DNA of 64,000 bases from Hydractinia symbiolongicarpus (taxonomy: Eukaryota > Cnidaria > Hydrozoa > Anthoathecata > Hydractiniidae): NCBI RefSeq assembly GCF_029227915.1, contig NC_079884.1:18044001-18108000 (forward strand). The letters run 5' to 3'. A program made the translations under genes and the position numbers. Positions 12,976 to 24,277 of the stretch are shown here, one piece after another (within the stretch, counting starts at the first letter, position 1; the number at the start of each line of letters is the position of its first letter). A model generated the notes under the pieces. It was not told where the DNA came from. It saw only the letters and a list, made by a program, of their open reading frames with translations, and ran no database searches.

Positions 12976-14634
12976 TATCGTGTTCCTCTGACACATAACA
13001 ACATGGAACGAATTAACGAAAAATTTAATCGGGTCTTTATCCAAGCACTAACAATTGATTTCAAAAGCTTGCGTTTTTCGGCAATTAAATCCGCGGCATG
13101 CGAGTAAAAACGACTGCATTCCCTCGACATTCCTCCGAAACATGAAAACACTAACGGTGTAAACGAACTGTGATCAACATGAATAATTCGTTCATTATAT
13201 GATCGTTTTTTTTCGTTTTCATTCTGTCAGATTCTTGTGATAATTGGCTAATAGATTAAAAACCCTTACATCTGCATACGCCATTTGTCCTTTTACCCAA
13301 AAAACTTCCTGCTGCAACATCAGTTCTTGCTTCGTTGGTTGTTATTGCAGTCCTCAGCCTAAATATTTCACTGTTCAAAGGCTGTAGAAGCGGTTCCACA
13401 ATAACTTCCTGGCATACCTCTTTACTATTCCCGCTGTGCAATTTCGAAGCTCATTGTGTCTGTTGATTATAAATCCGCCTTGTGGACAGGAAAGAGCGTC
13501 TTGGACAATGAACGGGGTGGAACAGACACATATCGTTGGTAATCGTTCAAGTGGGATCACATCCCGAAGCCATAAAGCATCCCAGAAAGATTGTTTGTCA
13601 AGTGAGAACCCATGTTCTTTAAGTGGAATAGCAGTTAACCAAATCGATGACCCATTCTCCAAGTTGGCTTCAAGGGCTTTATTTTTTTCAAAGTCGGTAA
13701 TTTGTTCTTTGATTTCATTTAATTGATGTTGATAATTTTCTCTTTTTATCCGTGTCTTCAATGCAGCTACAACATGTTTAGCTCAGTGATTCTAAGCAGC
13801 AATATTTTGAAGCATACATTCTTTTGTGTGACTGGTTATCGTCAAAGAATGTTCATACTCACGATCCGCCATTTGAGAAGGTATAATAACACCTAAGCCA
13901 CCATATCTGGCTGGCAGAGAGTACAGCAATCTTTCACTATCATTAAATTAATAATCGTTTAAAATAACACGAATAAACTCGTCAATTTTTCTGTCTAATT
14001 TCTTCAAAAGTACTGAGATGTTCGGAACAGTCCGCATGATAAAAACATATCTGTGTCTTAAACAATGCATAAATGCACTATATGCTGCATGTGGTTGGGT
14101 TCTTGCAACAGCAATTAAACTGTCCAACTACTTAACCCACGAATTTACTTTGTCGTTGGTATATTTTTCAGTACAATCATGATTCCCAATCACTGCTCCA
14201 AGGTGACGATTGCCATCTGAGGTTATAAAGATCTCAGAATCTGATAAAAGTTCCTTTGCTTTATTAAAGTATTCATCTTTTACAATTAACATAGACTTTT
14301 GGTCATTAATCTCATAACCAATGTAATGACCATATTTCTTTATGAGAATCCCACCAGGTTTTAAGCTGTTCTAATTTTCCCATACCGGTCAAATCATCAG
14401 CGAACGCAATTTGTTTAATTTTGTGTGAATCAAAGCTTGACATTACTGAACCTAAGAGTGGTATCAATCCCAATGCATACATGCTCATGTGACGTTGTTG
14501 CCATTTTGTAATGGTATAAACTTTTATGACCACTGATTTGCTGAATATGAAAATGGTTAATGTTTTGCTGAGAAGGTTAGTAATGGTAGTCTCCTTGCAC
14601 TGTGGTGTAATATTTTTCTATTTTGTGATATTAA
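12976..14634 (-). pseudogene. Retroelement RT pseudogene, C-terminal part
   Basis: On the minus strand this reads YTITKWQQRHMSMYALGLIP and QIAFADDLTGMGKLEQLKTW (FADD is the RT motif C), then YGHYIGYEINDQKSMLIV, RHLGAVIGNHDC and CSTPFIVQDALSCPQGGF, RHNELRN and a CQEVIVEPLLQPL segment, and finally FTPLVFSCFGGMSRE down to a TAG at 12976. Frames change at about 14330, 13790, 13440 and 13310. The order is that of a long RT polyprotein with a Cys/His segment after the RT, a family I cannot assign to a named clade. Its N-terminal side is cut at 14634 by the Harbinger insertion and resumes at 17429. Confidence 0.65.
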
Positions 14635-14891
14635 GAGCCTGATTATATGAGGCGAGTTGGCTTGGTGTTGGCCCGGTTGGCGGGTCAACCCGGTTAAAAA
14701 AATTTCATATTATATGGGAAAAGTCAACCCGGTTCAAGACCTACACTGCTGCCGAGTTGGAAAAAAAATGCGTGTAATTTTTTAAAAATGGTGGATGCAA
14801 GATGTAAACAAACAAGCGATATTAAGTCAAAATTATCATTAAGTATTTTGGTCGCCAATAGTTTGTTTACCAAATCCAAGGTGTTCTGTAT

Positions 14892-15889
14892 TTGTCATTG
14901 CTTCGAAGAAATCGCCTAATACAGAACATATTGAAATATTTTGTAACAAAAAGAAGGAAACTCTTGAAACGTTTGAAACACCAACAGGGAAATACACGTA
15001 AACGAAGATCTGTATGGTTTAGTCCAGGGAGAATCCACCAGTGGTGGATCAATACATACCAGCTTTATAACAACCCATTTGTTTGGAAAAAAATTTTCGT
15101 ATGAGTAAGGAAGATTTTACTAAATTTTGCGATGAATTAAGACCCTTTCTCACACCTGAATCCAATACACCTAACCACCGAGCTTTATCATTAGAAAAGA
15201 AAGTCCCTGTCGTTTTATATTTTTTAAAGGACACTGGTTCTATCTGGATGACAGCAAACTCTTTTGGGATACACCAGTGTACTGTTTCTAAAGTAGTTAA
15301 AGAGGTGTGTGCAGCTATAACTATGCACCTGACACCGAAATTAATCAAACAACCTGAAACTTCTGAAGAGATGTACAAAAGAGCAGCAGAGTTTGAATTA
15401 AAATATGGAATGGTACAGGTCTTTGGCTGTATTGATGGAACACACATTCCAATTAAGACACCAGGAGAATGCAGTCAAGATTATTTTAATTATAAGCAGT
15501 TTTTTCACTTAATGTCCAAGCTGTTTGTGACTTTAGAGGTATGTTCATGGATGTTGATTGCAGATGGCCAGGGTCTTGCCATGATGCTAAAGTATTTGCC
15601 AATTCAATGATCAGCAAAAACATGAAGGAAAATCTCTTGCCAATAACTCACTGACAAACAGTCAAGTTATTTTCAATGTATAATGCTGAGATGTGCACGT
15701 AATCCTATAGAGAGGAGTGCGCTTGGAAGACTGAAAGGACGATGGGGAATTTTAACCAAAAATATGAACCTTGATTTGAACATTTTTTATGTTTTTAAAA
15801 AGTTGCAATTTCAAATAAACACTAAAACTGAAGTTTCCTGTGGTTGTATAGAAAAAGAAAGTCGAAAAGGAAATTCCAGTATGCAGTAA
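14892..15889 (+). pseudogene. Harbinger DDE transposase (HARBI1-like), frameshifted
   Basis: An N-terminal basic segment begins MSLLRRNRLIQNILKYFVTK. After a one-base frame change in an A/T run at about 15090-15105 it continues MSKEDFTKFCDELRPFL, an HTH segment (TANSFGIHQCTVSKVVKEV) and VFGCIDGTHIPIKTP, whose Asp is the first catalytic residue. A second frameshift near 15540 precedes [14 protein letters not shown], which carries the second catalytic Asp, and a third precedes the C-terminal RNPIERSALGRLKGRWGIL with the family's conserved VER/IER-like glutamate. All three acidic residues can be found but in different frames, so the enzyme is inactive as it stands. Confidence 0.8.
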
Positions 15890-15896
15890 TATCTTG

Positions 15897-15980
15897 CAAG
15901 TCAAAGAAAACTCTATTCGTAAAACAAAACACATTTAACAAGTCAAAGAAAACTCTATTCGTAAAACAAAACACATTTAA
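15897..15980. repeat. 42-bp tandem duplication
   Basis: Two adjacent identical copies of a 42-bp unit starting CAAGTCAAAGAAAACTCTAT, just after the Harbinger transposase frame. It looks like a recent replication-slippage duplication inside the element. Confidence 0.85.
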
Positions 15981-16134
15981 CAAAATTTGGGACTTTATAT
16001 ACGTATATAATATATATTATTAGTTCACTACTTTACCTTAACTAATGTGAAGCTTTAATGATGTAAAAACAAAACAAAAACTTTATGTTAATAAATATAC
16101 ATGGCAAAACATTAAATGGTTAAGTTTGTAATGT

Positions 16135-17150
16135 CTAGGAATTTAAAAAATCCAAGTATGTGATACTGGATTGTGTGCTTTGGCTATTTGCCTTATTGGG
16201 GGCATTGTTATTACTATTAGATTGACTTGGAAAAGTATGGTGTGGGTAAACCATATTATGTGAAGTTTGTCTCCTTGGAGAGTTTGATAAAACCTCAACT
16301 GATCTTCTCATACTTTCGGGTACTTCAATGAAAGAGGTACTCATTGCACGTATTGCTCCTGCAAACATTTCATTAGATTGCTTGATCGAATCATAAAGCT
16401 CTTTACGAAACATTCTCTACTTTCTTTTAATAACAACTGATCCCGCTGTCTGGCAGACAAACTTTTTTCCAGATGTTGCCTTTTGTCGTCAATTAGTTGG
16501 AAAGGGTCCTTTGCATGAGGTCTCTTTTGTTTTCCTTTATTCAAAACTGGAGTTTGCATAACTTCACTTTCCAAATTCTCATCATTGACATCCTCAGTGT
16601 TTGAGGAGGTAGACATACCACCACTTGATATTGTCTCATTCTCGTCATAGGGAAACTCTGTACTAAAACCAAAATTTGTCACATTTACAGATTAACAACC
16701 AAAGCGTAATGGCTGTGTGGAATCTGAACCACCATAAATACTAACAAGTTCATCGTAATACTCCACTATTAATTTTCCAGACCCACTTCTAGAATCACTT
16801 AATACGACACTTGAAAATGCTTGCCTAATTTTTTAATCTTCTCCATAACACGATTGTACCCCTTTTTAATTCGTCCTTTTTCGATTTTTATGGCAGCTAT
16901 AATATTGCTCCTGCCCTGTTCACACATCGTTGGTTATTAATGTAGTTTTTTCTGGGCCAAAAAGATCAACGTCCTCTATATTCTTTCGAGCCATCATTAC
17001 GCGAATTTCCTCATACTGCTTAGGTTTATCAGCATTAAAGTCCTTATTATTAAATGTCATATTGACTTTGTATTCCTTTAGGAAATTTATTAGCTGCTCC
17101 ACAAGTTCTGAAGTCCATTTAAACTTCTTGTCTGCTGCTTCGCTCGCCAT
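16135..17150 (-). pseudogene. Harbinger Myb/SANT-like protein, frameshifted
   Basis: The minus strand starts at 17150 with MASEAADKKFKWTSELVEQL followed by INFLKEYKV, a trihelix/Myb-type DNA-binding start with the usual first Trp. It continues in other frames as a Ser/Thr/Glu-rich linker (16682-16341) and a C-terminal helix with MFRKELYDSIKQSNEMFAGA and an Asn/Ser-rich tail ending at 16135. PIF/Harbinger elements usually encode such a partner, which helps nuclear import and DNA binding of the transposase. Frame changes near 16900 and 16400 show it is broken. Convergent with the transposase. Confidence 0.7.
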
Positions 17151-17428
17151 TATTGTTTTTCTTCTGTTTTGGATGGCAATGCGCATGCTTGTCTTTCCCA
17201 ACCCAGCCCTGGCTCGGCAAAGTGATATTATATGAACCGAGTCAACCCACCTAACCAACCCGTCCCGGGTTGAAAAAACGAGCCAGCTCGCCTAGGCGGG
17301 TTGACTCACCTCATATAATGTCAAATATTTTTTGTAGTGATCTGCCATTATGCCGAGCTGTTTAATTTTATCATGCTGAGCATGTGGCAAGCCAACACCG
17401 AGCCAACCCGCCTCATATAATCAGGCTC

Positions 17429-17640
17429 TAAAAATTCTCTTGCTTTCTTCATAAAATCCCTGATGCCTTTTTTTTCCAGGAGGCTATTCTTAATTCCAAA
17501 TTCTGTTAACTTTAAAATTAATATTATGCTGAGCTTGTAAAAAAGTGGCGAACTTTCTTGCACATGTCAGGTGGGCGATGATACAAAAGTTGAAAATCTT
17601 AACAGGTCACAAAGTTGCAAAGGCTTCTTTTCTTAAAAAA
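17429..17640 (-). pseudogene. RT pseudogene, N-terminal side of Harbinger insertion
   Basis: The minus strand reads ILKLTEFGIKNSLLEKKGIR and DFMKKAREF before meeting the Harbinger end. On the other side of that element the same strand resumes the RT polyprotein (12976-14634). The arrangement and the TAA duplication indicate one older retroelement split by the Harbinger insertion. The finger and palm motifs upstream of this point are not visible, so the copy is 5'-truncated. Confidence 0.5.
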
Positions 17641-18849
17641 ATGACCTTTTCTGTTCAACTGGCCCTTCAGCATCTCGTGTTTTTATGCTTCTTTCTGTAA
17701 GCAAAAGCTGGTATTTATCTCTTTTATGTCAAAACTTCAGTTGTCTTCCTTCGCCTTTGGGCAATGGCAAAATTGTTAGGTTATGCACCACTAAACAGTT
17801 CGTTGCAAACCCACTGAAATTTGTGTTGCAAAATAATCAATATCTACGAGGTGTTCTACTTCTTGTTTTGACTTGCAGCATTGCTTTGTATTTCTTTACA
17901 TTTAAAGTTGCCATTTCAAATTTTAAGATTCAAACATTTCCATAACGTTTCGGTGGGCATTATTGGCGAATCATCAGGGACACAAATGCAACTTATCAAT
18001 AAAGCCTAAGTCTTACAAATTACAATTTTTTTGTAAATCCTTAATTACTAGTTGCTTTTACAATTTCCTAACAAGAATTTCTCAATATTTTCTTTAATTT
18101 GTTTTTGGATGCGTCAGTAAGAATAATTAGCTTCTTTATCTAACAAACACTGCATCATTTCGTGATATTAATGTACGATGACAATGTGTTGCTGGTGTTA
18201 AATTTCAATATTTATCTATTAGACACCTGCATGCCATATTTTTAGGTCCCATACCTTTCAGAGGCCTTTATATTGGCCATTACTCGAAACTACCCCTAAA
18301 AATCTTTATGAAATCCTAATAATGGGGAAAATTTAATAACTCCTGTTAGGATTATCTTTAGAACTTGAAACTTGCAACACAACGTTGTTTTATTAAGAAG
18401 AATCATTTTGCATAGTTTAGACACGTGATAATCCGATTTCCGATTTTGTCGGATTTTACCCGAAAATCGGGAAAAAACGGATTGTTATGGAATTTTTGGC
18501 ACTTTTTTATGTGATCCACGTAAAAACCGGAAAATATGTTAAGTAACTTTTATTTAGCTTTTAGAAACTTCAAACAGAATGCAAAAATTAGCTCTGGAAC
18601 AAAAGTAATTAAATGTTAAGCAAATAGGGGCATTTTTAACAAATTTCAAGCTTCTGATGACGTCACAGAAAATGTGCTGACGCAAGCAAAAATTTATTTC
18701 TGCCATTTTGTTCCTTTTATGACGTACTATAAGTGTGCTAAGTTTGATTTAATTTGAACAACCCCATGAAAAGTTATTGAGGGGGGGGGGGCAGATTCTG
18801 CCCCCCTCCCCCGGTCATAGTATGTTCGAAAAACCCCGGACTGAATAGG
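17641..18849. other. DPH5 intron with GC-rich palindrome and dispersed repeat
   Basis: It contains a run of 12-13 G at about 18781 facing a CCCCCCTCCCCC tract at about 18800 (a G/C foldback), and the inverse copy of the 11605-11735 repeat at about 18655-18785. No gene was recognised. Confidence 0.5.
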
Positions 18850-19190
18850 GTTAACCTAGGTTTGACCCATCACCACCACGTTTCCAAGTTATTTTACCTC
18901 AAAGTTATGACTGCATTGCAATGGCTTCATTAGTTTAAATTAAGATATTGACGTTATAAATTAGTGATATTCACGAAGAAACGTTTATTTTGTCGATTAA
19001 CATTTCAGACTTGCATTTTTCAGTGACATCAAAATAAACACATCCACTTTACCTGTTACAGACAGACACAGTCTTTGTATTATTATATAGACTAGTCGAT
19101 AAGGCCTGTGGAAAAATCCACTTAGACAAAAGGCTATTGAAATAACAGGTTGCTTTAGATGTTTTGCTGACATCAGCAGTGCATATACAA
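18850..19190 (-). mobile_element. Helitron fragments, minus orientation, head-to-tail junction
   Basis: Positions 18850-19091 are the inverted 5' part of the Helitron family described at 20688-22004, ending in the complement of TCTATATAATAATAC at 19091. Immediately adjacent at 19092 starts the inverted 3' end of another copy (CTAGTCGATAAGGCC, then GTGGAAAAATCCAC). The junction is the same head-to-tail arrangement seen at 21429/21430. Both pieces are truncated at their outer ends. Confidence 0.7.
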
Positions 19191-19299
19191 AAAAAAATGT
19201 TCTTAAAATCTTACACAAAATGTCAAATGTCAAATCTTACACAAAATAAAAAAGAACAGCTTGCAGGTGCAAAATCTAGTTGATATAAAGTTACAACAA

Positions 19300-19410
19300 C
19301 GGCACTCACAATATGGACACTCACAACACCAATATTCACAAAACGGACAGTAAGAACACCGACAGTTAGAACACCGACAGTTATAACACTGACAGTCACA
19401 ACACGGATAA
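19300..19410. repeat. 18-bp minisatellite
   Basis: Five to six degenerate copies of an 18-bp unit close to ACACCGACAGTTAGAAC(A). On the reverse strand it gives a VLTVGVLTV-like open frame, which is an artefact of the repeat. Confidence 0.7.
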
Positions 19411-19440
19411 TAACAATGTCAGAAATGTATCTCAAATATG

Positions 19441-20687
19441 TACATCTTATAAGTGATTATGTTGAAAACCCTCAATATTTTATTCTGAAATATCCAAAAG
19501 TTGGCCTGCAAGAGTTATAGCACAAATCAACAAAAATAAGTTGTTTACACATTTTAAATATTGTCTTATATATGAAAAAGCCATAGTTTGGAAAACATCA
19601 AATTTAAATCTAGAAAAATCAGTCATTTCAGTTGCATCCTCTCCCGCAAAAATTTACACAAAATGTAGAAATTAGCCAGTTAAGAACACAAAAATTTTTT
19701 TTTCTTAGAATGATACTTCCCTCCACCAAATATTTTAAACCGAAATGTCAAAAAAGCGGTAAGCAAGGAGTAAATTTCAAGTCAACAAAGATCCTTATTT
19801 TGAAAACATTGTATACGGTACTTTATCACAAAAGTTTACACACAATGTAAAACAGAACGGTTTTTGAAAAAGCAAATCCAAAGTAATAAAAATCAGTATA
19901 TTTGGCATGTTGATTGTCTTTACCCATAAAATCATACGGAAAAGTCTGTCATTTCGTATATTGCATACAGTCCTCGGCCATTAGATTTTATACAAATTAT
20001 AAAAAATGCAACTTGGTAGGTGTAGAGTCTTGTATAAATTTTTTTTTTTTTTGTTGAAAAATATATATTTGAACAGAGTACAGAAATGACTTTTGTAGAT
20101 ATAAATTTAATGTGTTTTGAACTTTGCTTTTTAACATTGGTGTAGAAGTACTGTTGAAAGAGCTGATTTTTGTTGATTTTGAATTTACTCCTTGCAAATT
20201 GTTCTCCTTTTCAGATTAAAATATTGTGAAATTCTCAACAAAAACAAAACGTGAAGAAACCATGGAATTTTCTTCCAGCAAAACTGACATCACATATATA
20301 CAGTTTTTCCCAACAAAACATTATATATATACACAAAATAACAAAAACATCTACTTACACAACAGCTTAAAGTGAAGTATATTTCTACAAAAAATCGTTT
20401 TTTTCAATATATTGCATGTGGTCCATGTTCACACCGGTTTACACAAAATTGTGTAAAAAAACAACCCTTGTATACAAAAACACAAAAAACACTCATATAT
20501 TGGTATTTTACATCTTCTAAAATCCATGCTTAAAACACTAGCTAAATAAGAAGAATGCCAACATAAATCAAAGCTTAGCTAAGACAGCCAGTTAAATATA
20601 GTTAAACTGTGGAGACTTGCTAAGTAAAGCACATTTAAAGAGAAAGTAGATATGGCTATATATAAATTAGGATTATAAGTTATCTGA
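19441..20687. other. DPH5 intron, AT-rich, imperfect inverted repeats
   Basis: It contains several TTTACACAAAATGT-like words and an inverted pair GCAAGGAGTAAATTTCAA (about 19763) / complement (about 20180-20198) about 430 bp apart. No gene or confidently bounded element. Confidence 0.45.
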
Positions 20688-21429
20688 TCTCTATAATAAT
20701 ACGCTAGGTGTGTCTGTCTGTGTGTCTGTGACAGGCAAAGTGGATGTCTTCATTTTCCTTTGATGTTACCGAAAAATGCATGTCTAATATGTTAAATTTT
20801 CTGACGTTACGACGCGACGAGAATAACACTACTTTAACGTCAATATCCTATATTAAATTAATGAAGCCATTACGGTGCACCTAAAACTTTGAGGCCAAAT
20901 AACTTGGAAACGAGGTGGTGACGTCAATGATTTTTCACCGCGTGGGTAACTACGGACCAACTAGGACCAATTTGGGTAATTTTCCTAAACCTGGGTCCCC
21001 AAATCCGTTTTGGAATGGACGGGTTGATGACGTCATCGAAAAACCTTCAAACCCTAATATCTCTGCAACCGTTTATCAAAAGTGCATGATCCTATACATT
21101 TTCCTGATCAGAGTTTAAAGATCTATGCGATGAAAGCAACCGGTATAGAAATTTCCAAAAAAAATTTTTTAGGTTTTGACAGGCCAATGCTGACGTCAGC
21201 AAAATTTTCAAACCCTTATATCTCATTAACCGCTCATTAAAAGCACATGATCATATAAATTTTCTTGATCAGCGTTTTAAGCTCCACACAATAGAGGCAA
21301 CGTGAAAACAAGCTTCTGAATTTATTTATTTTGTATTTGCACTGCTGACGTCAGCAAAAAATGTAAAACAACCTATTTTACCATCTTCCTTCTGCCTGAG
21401 TGGATTTTTCCACGGGCCTTATCGACTAG
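20688..21429 (+). mobile_element. Nonautonomous Helitron, copy A
   Basis: This 742-bp element starts TCTCTATAATAATACGC and ends CTAG. A hairpin (GTGGATTTTTCCAC) lies about 12 nt before the end, as required for Helitrons (5' TC, 3' CTRR, 3' hairpin, insertion between A and T). The base before it is A. It is followed directly, with no spacer, by copy B. No Rep/helicase coding was seen. Confidence 0.85.
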
Positions 21430-22004
21430 TCTATATAATAATACGCCAGTTCTGTCTGTCTGTGACTTTTGCAAAGTGGATAAAATTTCTTTGATAAAGT
21501 CTATAAAACATCGTCTATAAATTTGTTCTGTAAATTACCAAACTTTGACGTTAAAGCAATATTGACGTCAAAGGAAAGTATATTAAGATTAGTGAAGCCA
21601 TTGCATTGCACTTTTAAATTTAAGGCTAAATAACTTGGAAACGGGTGGAAATAACTGACGTCATCTCCTGCGTGGGTAACTAAGGACCACCTTTGACCAA
21701 TTTGGGTAAGTTTCCCAAACCTGGGTCCCTGAATCCGTTTCGGGAATGGACGGGTTGATGACGTCATCAAAAAACCTTCAAACCCTAATATCTCTGCAAC
21801 CGTTTGTCAAAAATACACGATCCTATACATTTTCTTGATCAGCGTTTTAAGATCTATACGATGGAGGCAACAGGCATACACATTTCTGAAAAAAAAAGTT
21901 TTGTGTTCTGACATGTCTCTGCTGACGTCCTCAAAATTTAAATGACGGTTATTTTTCTCTGTTATCCTGCCTAAGTGGATTTTTCCACGGGCCTTATCGA
22001 CTAG
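21430..22004 (+). mobile_element. Nonautonomous Helitron, copy B (tandem)
   Basis: This 575-bp element starts TCTATATAATAATACGCC directly after the CTAG of copy A and ends with the same hairpin and CTAG, followed by host T at 22005. The A at 20687 and T at 22005 form the single A/T insertion site for the pair. It is internally shorter than copy A but shares blocks such as GGTTGATGACGTCATC and CTTCAAACCCTAATATCTCT. Confidence 0.85.
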
Positions 22005-22318
22005 TATAACAATAATAATGTAAAAATTATAAAATGAATTCAACAAGCCATAGTTTTCTGCTTCGCCAGCAAGTTTGTTTGATACCTAACAGCTTAGTGT
22101 AACATTTTAAATTTTAGGAAAAATATTAGTTACACACCATGGGATACATTAATTATGCAAAATATAAAACTTTGAGGCTTTTAAGTGACTTTTTTTCTGG
22201 AAAATGAGATCTGCTTTACAACACGTAGGTCCAGCTTACATTTAAACTAAAAATCTAAAAAATATCAAAGTTCTTACTTTTTCTGAATTCTAACCAACTA
22301 AGTCTTACCTTCAAGGTT

Positions 22319-22384
22319 TACTTATTATTATTATTATTATTATTGTTATTGTTATTGTTATTGTTATTGTTATTGTTATTGTTA

Positions 22385-22428
<44 letters not shown>

Positions 22429-22437
22429 ATTATTATT
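22319..22437. repeat. (TTA)n / (TTATTG)n microsatellite
   Basis: About 118 bp of TTA repeats, interrupted by eight or so TTATTG hexamers. Its position directly after a tRNA-like segment on the minus strand suggests it is the 3' tail of a SINE. Confidence 0.9.
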
Positions 22438-22690
22438 ACTTACCCAGGATGGGCTCTCCACTTCCTAATGATACTGTTATCAATAAGGGTTTTGCGAAGG
22501 GGGTATTAGTGCATTTAAAGCTCTCATTTAAGCTACGGAAGCTGTGCAAACTTTATTCTCATGCTGAACTTCAAGCAAAAAGGATCGATTCACACTTTTA
22601 TAGTCTTTTTTATGTCGTAGTTTGAACCCAAGACCTTTGGCACTGGTGGCGAACGCTCTAACACAAAGCCACCAGCTAGTGATCTTATGT
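22438..22690 (-). mobile_element. Probable tRNA-derived SINE
   Basis: On the minus strand 22682-22620 reads like a tRNA head: GGTGGCTTTGTGTTAGAGCG in the A-box region and GGTCTTGGGTTCAAAC containing a B-box-like GGTTCAAAC, at tRNA-like spacing. The body continues to about 22438 and the microsatellite at 22319-22437 would be its tail. No acceptor-stem pairing or functional tRNA was recognised, so it is a SINE head, not a tRNA gene. Confidence 0.5.
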
Positions 22691-23460
22691 TTAAATGATT
22701 GGCAATGGTTTCTGTCTTGTAGCTTTCAATTTACTTCGTATTCAGATGTATGCTTTAGTTGGGATTTTTTGGCATGTGACAAACGTTTTTTTTGGCATTA
22801 CAAAAAATATTTCACGACTATTCCCGAAGGCTGTTGACATGTTCCTTACGAAAGAAAACAAGCTATACAAGATCTTAATTGGCAGTATAGTGATTGCAAC
22901 ATTACAGAAAGGAGATGCTTTTAATATATTTGCTTACATTTTTTTGCCGCCAGCTTCTTTTGTTTGTTTCAGGTTTTGTAATGATGAGGGGTTTGTTTTC
23001 TTTTAATTTTATTTCTGGTTATTTTAAAGTGTTGCTCTTTTTGTGTATATACCATGAAAATTGTTTTAAGTATGCTTTCAAACGTTGGTGGTAATGTTTA
23101 TTTAAAAAAAACTCATTGTGCTCTCTTTGATGGGTCGGGTATTTAAAATTGATTCAGTTTAGCAGCTGCACAGGGTTTTCTCTGTATGATGCACCCACTC
23201 CTGCCGAATTTGCTTTTTAACGCTCCTGCCTGCTGTGATGTACTAAATATGCATTTTCTGTAGATCAGACCAGAAAGTAAATAACCCCCCCCTACCTAAA
23301 TTCTATTTGAGACGAGTGTTATGCAAAGTAGTAAGAAAAAGGCAAATATTTGTCCAGGCAGAAATAAAAACCCTACTTTCGTTATAAAAAATAAGTAAAT
23401 ATTGTTTAATGTAGGAAGATTAATAATTGCTGTTTGTAATTGATTTTGTTGTTTGTATAG
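22691..23460. other. DPH5 intron, nothing recognised
   Basis: Intronic sequence up to exon C; the open frames are T-rich and unconvincing. Confidence 0.5.
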
Positions 23461-23569
23461 TGCCACCACACACACAGATTTAATCATTAGAGCCCGCAAG
23501 AAAGAAATTCAATACAAAGTTGTGCACAATGCTTCCATTATGAACGCTGTTGGTTGCTGTGGACTACAG
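23461..23569 (+). CDS. DPH5: DPH5 internal exon C
   Basis: This 109-nt exon follows a TATAG acceptor and ends with CAG|GTTAGT. It encodes [13 protein letters not shown], then the strongly conserved [15 protein letters not shown] signature of DPH5. Phase is consistent with exon B (GG|T) and it ends on a codon boundary. The intron before it is 11.1 kb and carries a split RT pseudogene, a Harbinger element, Helitrons and a SINE. Confidence 0.95.
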
Positions 23570-24277
23570 GTTAGTAAGCATGTTTTTTGTAAAATCGCTG
23601 CTATGTATTCTTGAAGTTCTTATTGTGTTAATGTTTTTAATTTTGATTAACCTAAAGTTGTAAGCAAAATTAAAACAGCCGACTTCTTCCTCACTTTTCT
23701 AAATTTCATGGTGTGTCAGTTGCTGACATATTACATCCGACAATGTGATCAAGATTTGCTCTTTTAACCCAATCGTAATAAATGAAAATAAAATAATATG
23801 AATACATTCGAAATAGACATTCAAGTTACCAACCTAGGAGATAAATTTGTGACATTGCCGTGCAATAAGAGACCAATGAAACAATTAATGCATCCAGTAC
23901 TGTTAAAACGTCTTCACGTAATATCAAATTATGGAATATCTATTTACTAGCAGTCTTAAATGCATGTTGATCTATTCAACCGCTGTTTTGCTTTATCGAC
24001 CACAGAAAATTGTTCAGTATTCCAATGCAGCAATGATGCTTATCAAGTAACATCGCGAATTTACATTGGGTTTGTAGCCAACACTTGTTGATGTATAACC
24101 AACTGTACAACCAGACACACCCGAAAACATGGGACATAATATTTTAGCTGAGAAAAGCACTTCTCGCAAAGTTTTTCTGATAGTAAACGCACTTTTCGGA
24201 GGAACTGTGTGAAATGAATAATCACTCAGAGGTAGCAGATGATAATAGTACAAAAACCTTTTTATGACGAAAAACAT
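23570..24277. other. DPH5 intron, nothing recognised
   Basis: Sequence between exon C and the Penelope-like element. No feature seen. Confidence 0.5.

Larger units (their letters stand above)
14635..17428. mobile_element. PIF/Harbinger DNA transposon with TAA target duplication
   Basis: This 2,794-bp element starts GAGCCTGATTATATGAGGCG and ends with the near-perfect reverse complement (CGCCTCATATAATCAGGCTC), a TIR of about 37 bp with few mismatches. The flanks carry TAA at 14632-14634 and 17429-17431, the 3-bp TWA target duplication typical of PIF/Harbinger. Subterminal regions hold further copies of a GGGTTGACxC-like motif. It carries the two genes expected of the superfamily in convergent orientation: a DDE transposase (+) and a Myb/SANT-like protein (-). 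Both are broken. It sits inside the RT pseudogene, in the DPH5 intron. Confidence 0.9.

Noticed and set aside
19223-19435. Minus-strand VLTVGVLTV frame
   Set aside because: Translation of an 18-bp minisatellite.
22620-22682. tRNA gene
   Set aside because: A- and B-box-like words are present, but acceptor and anticodon stems do not pair convincingly.
22622-23094. Several overlapping plus-strand frames
   Set aside because: T-rich, cysteine- and phenylalanine-heavy, no domain, and they begin inside the SINE head.
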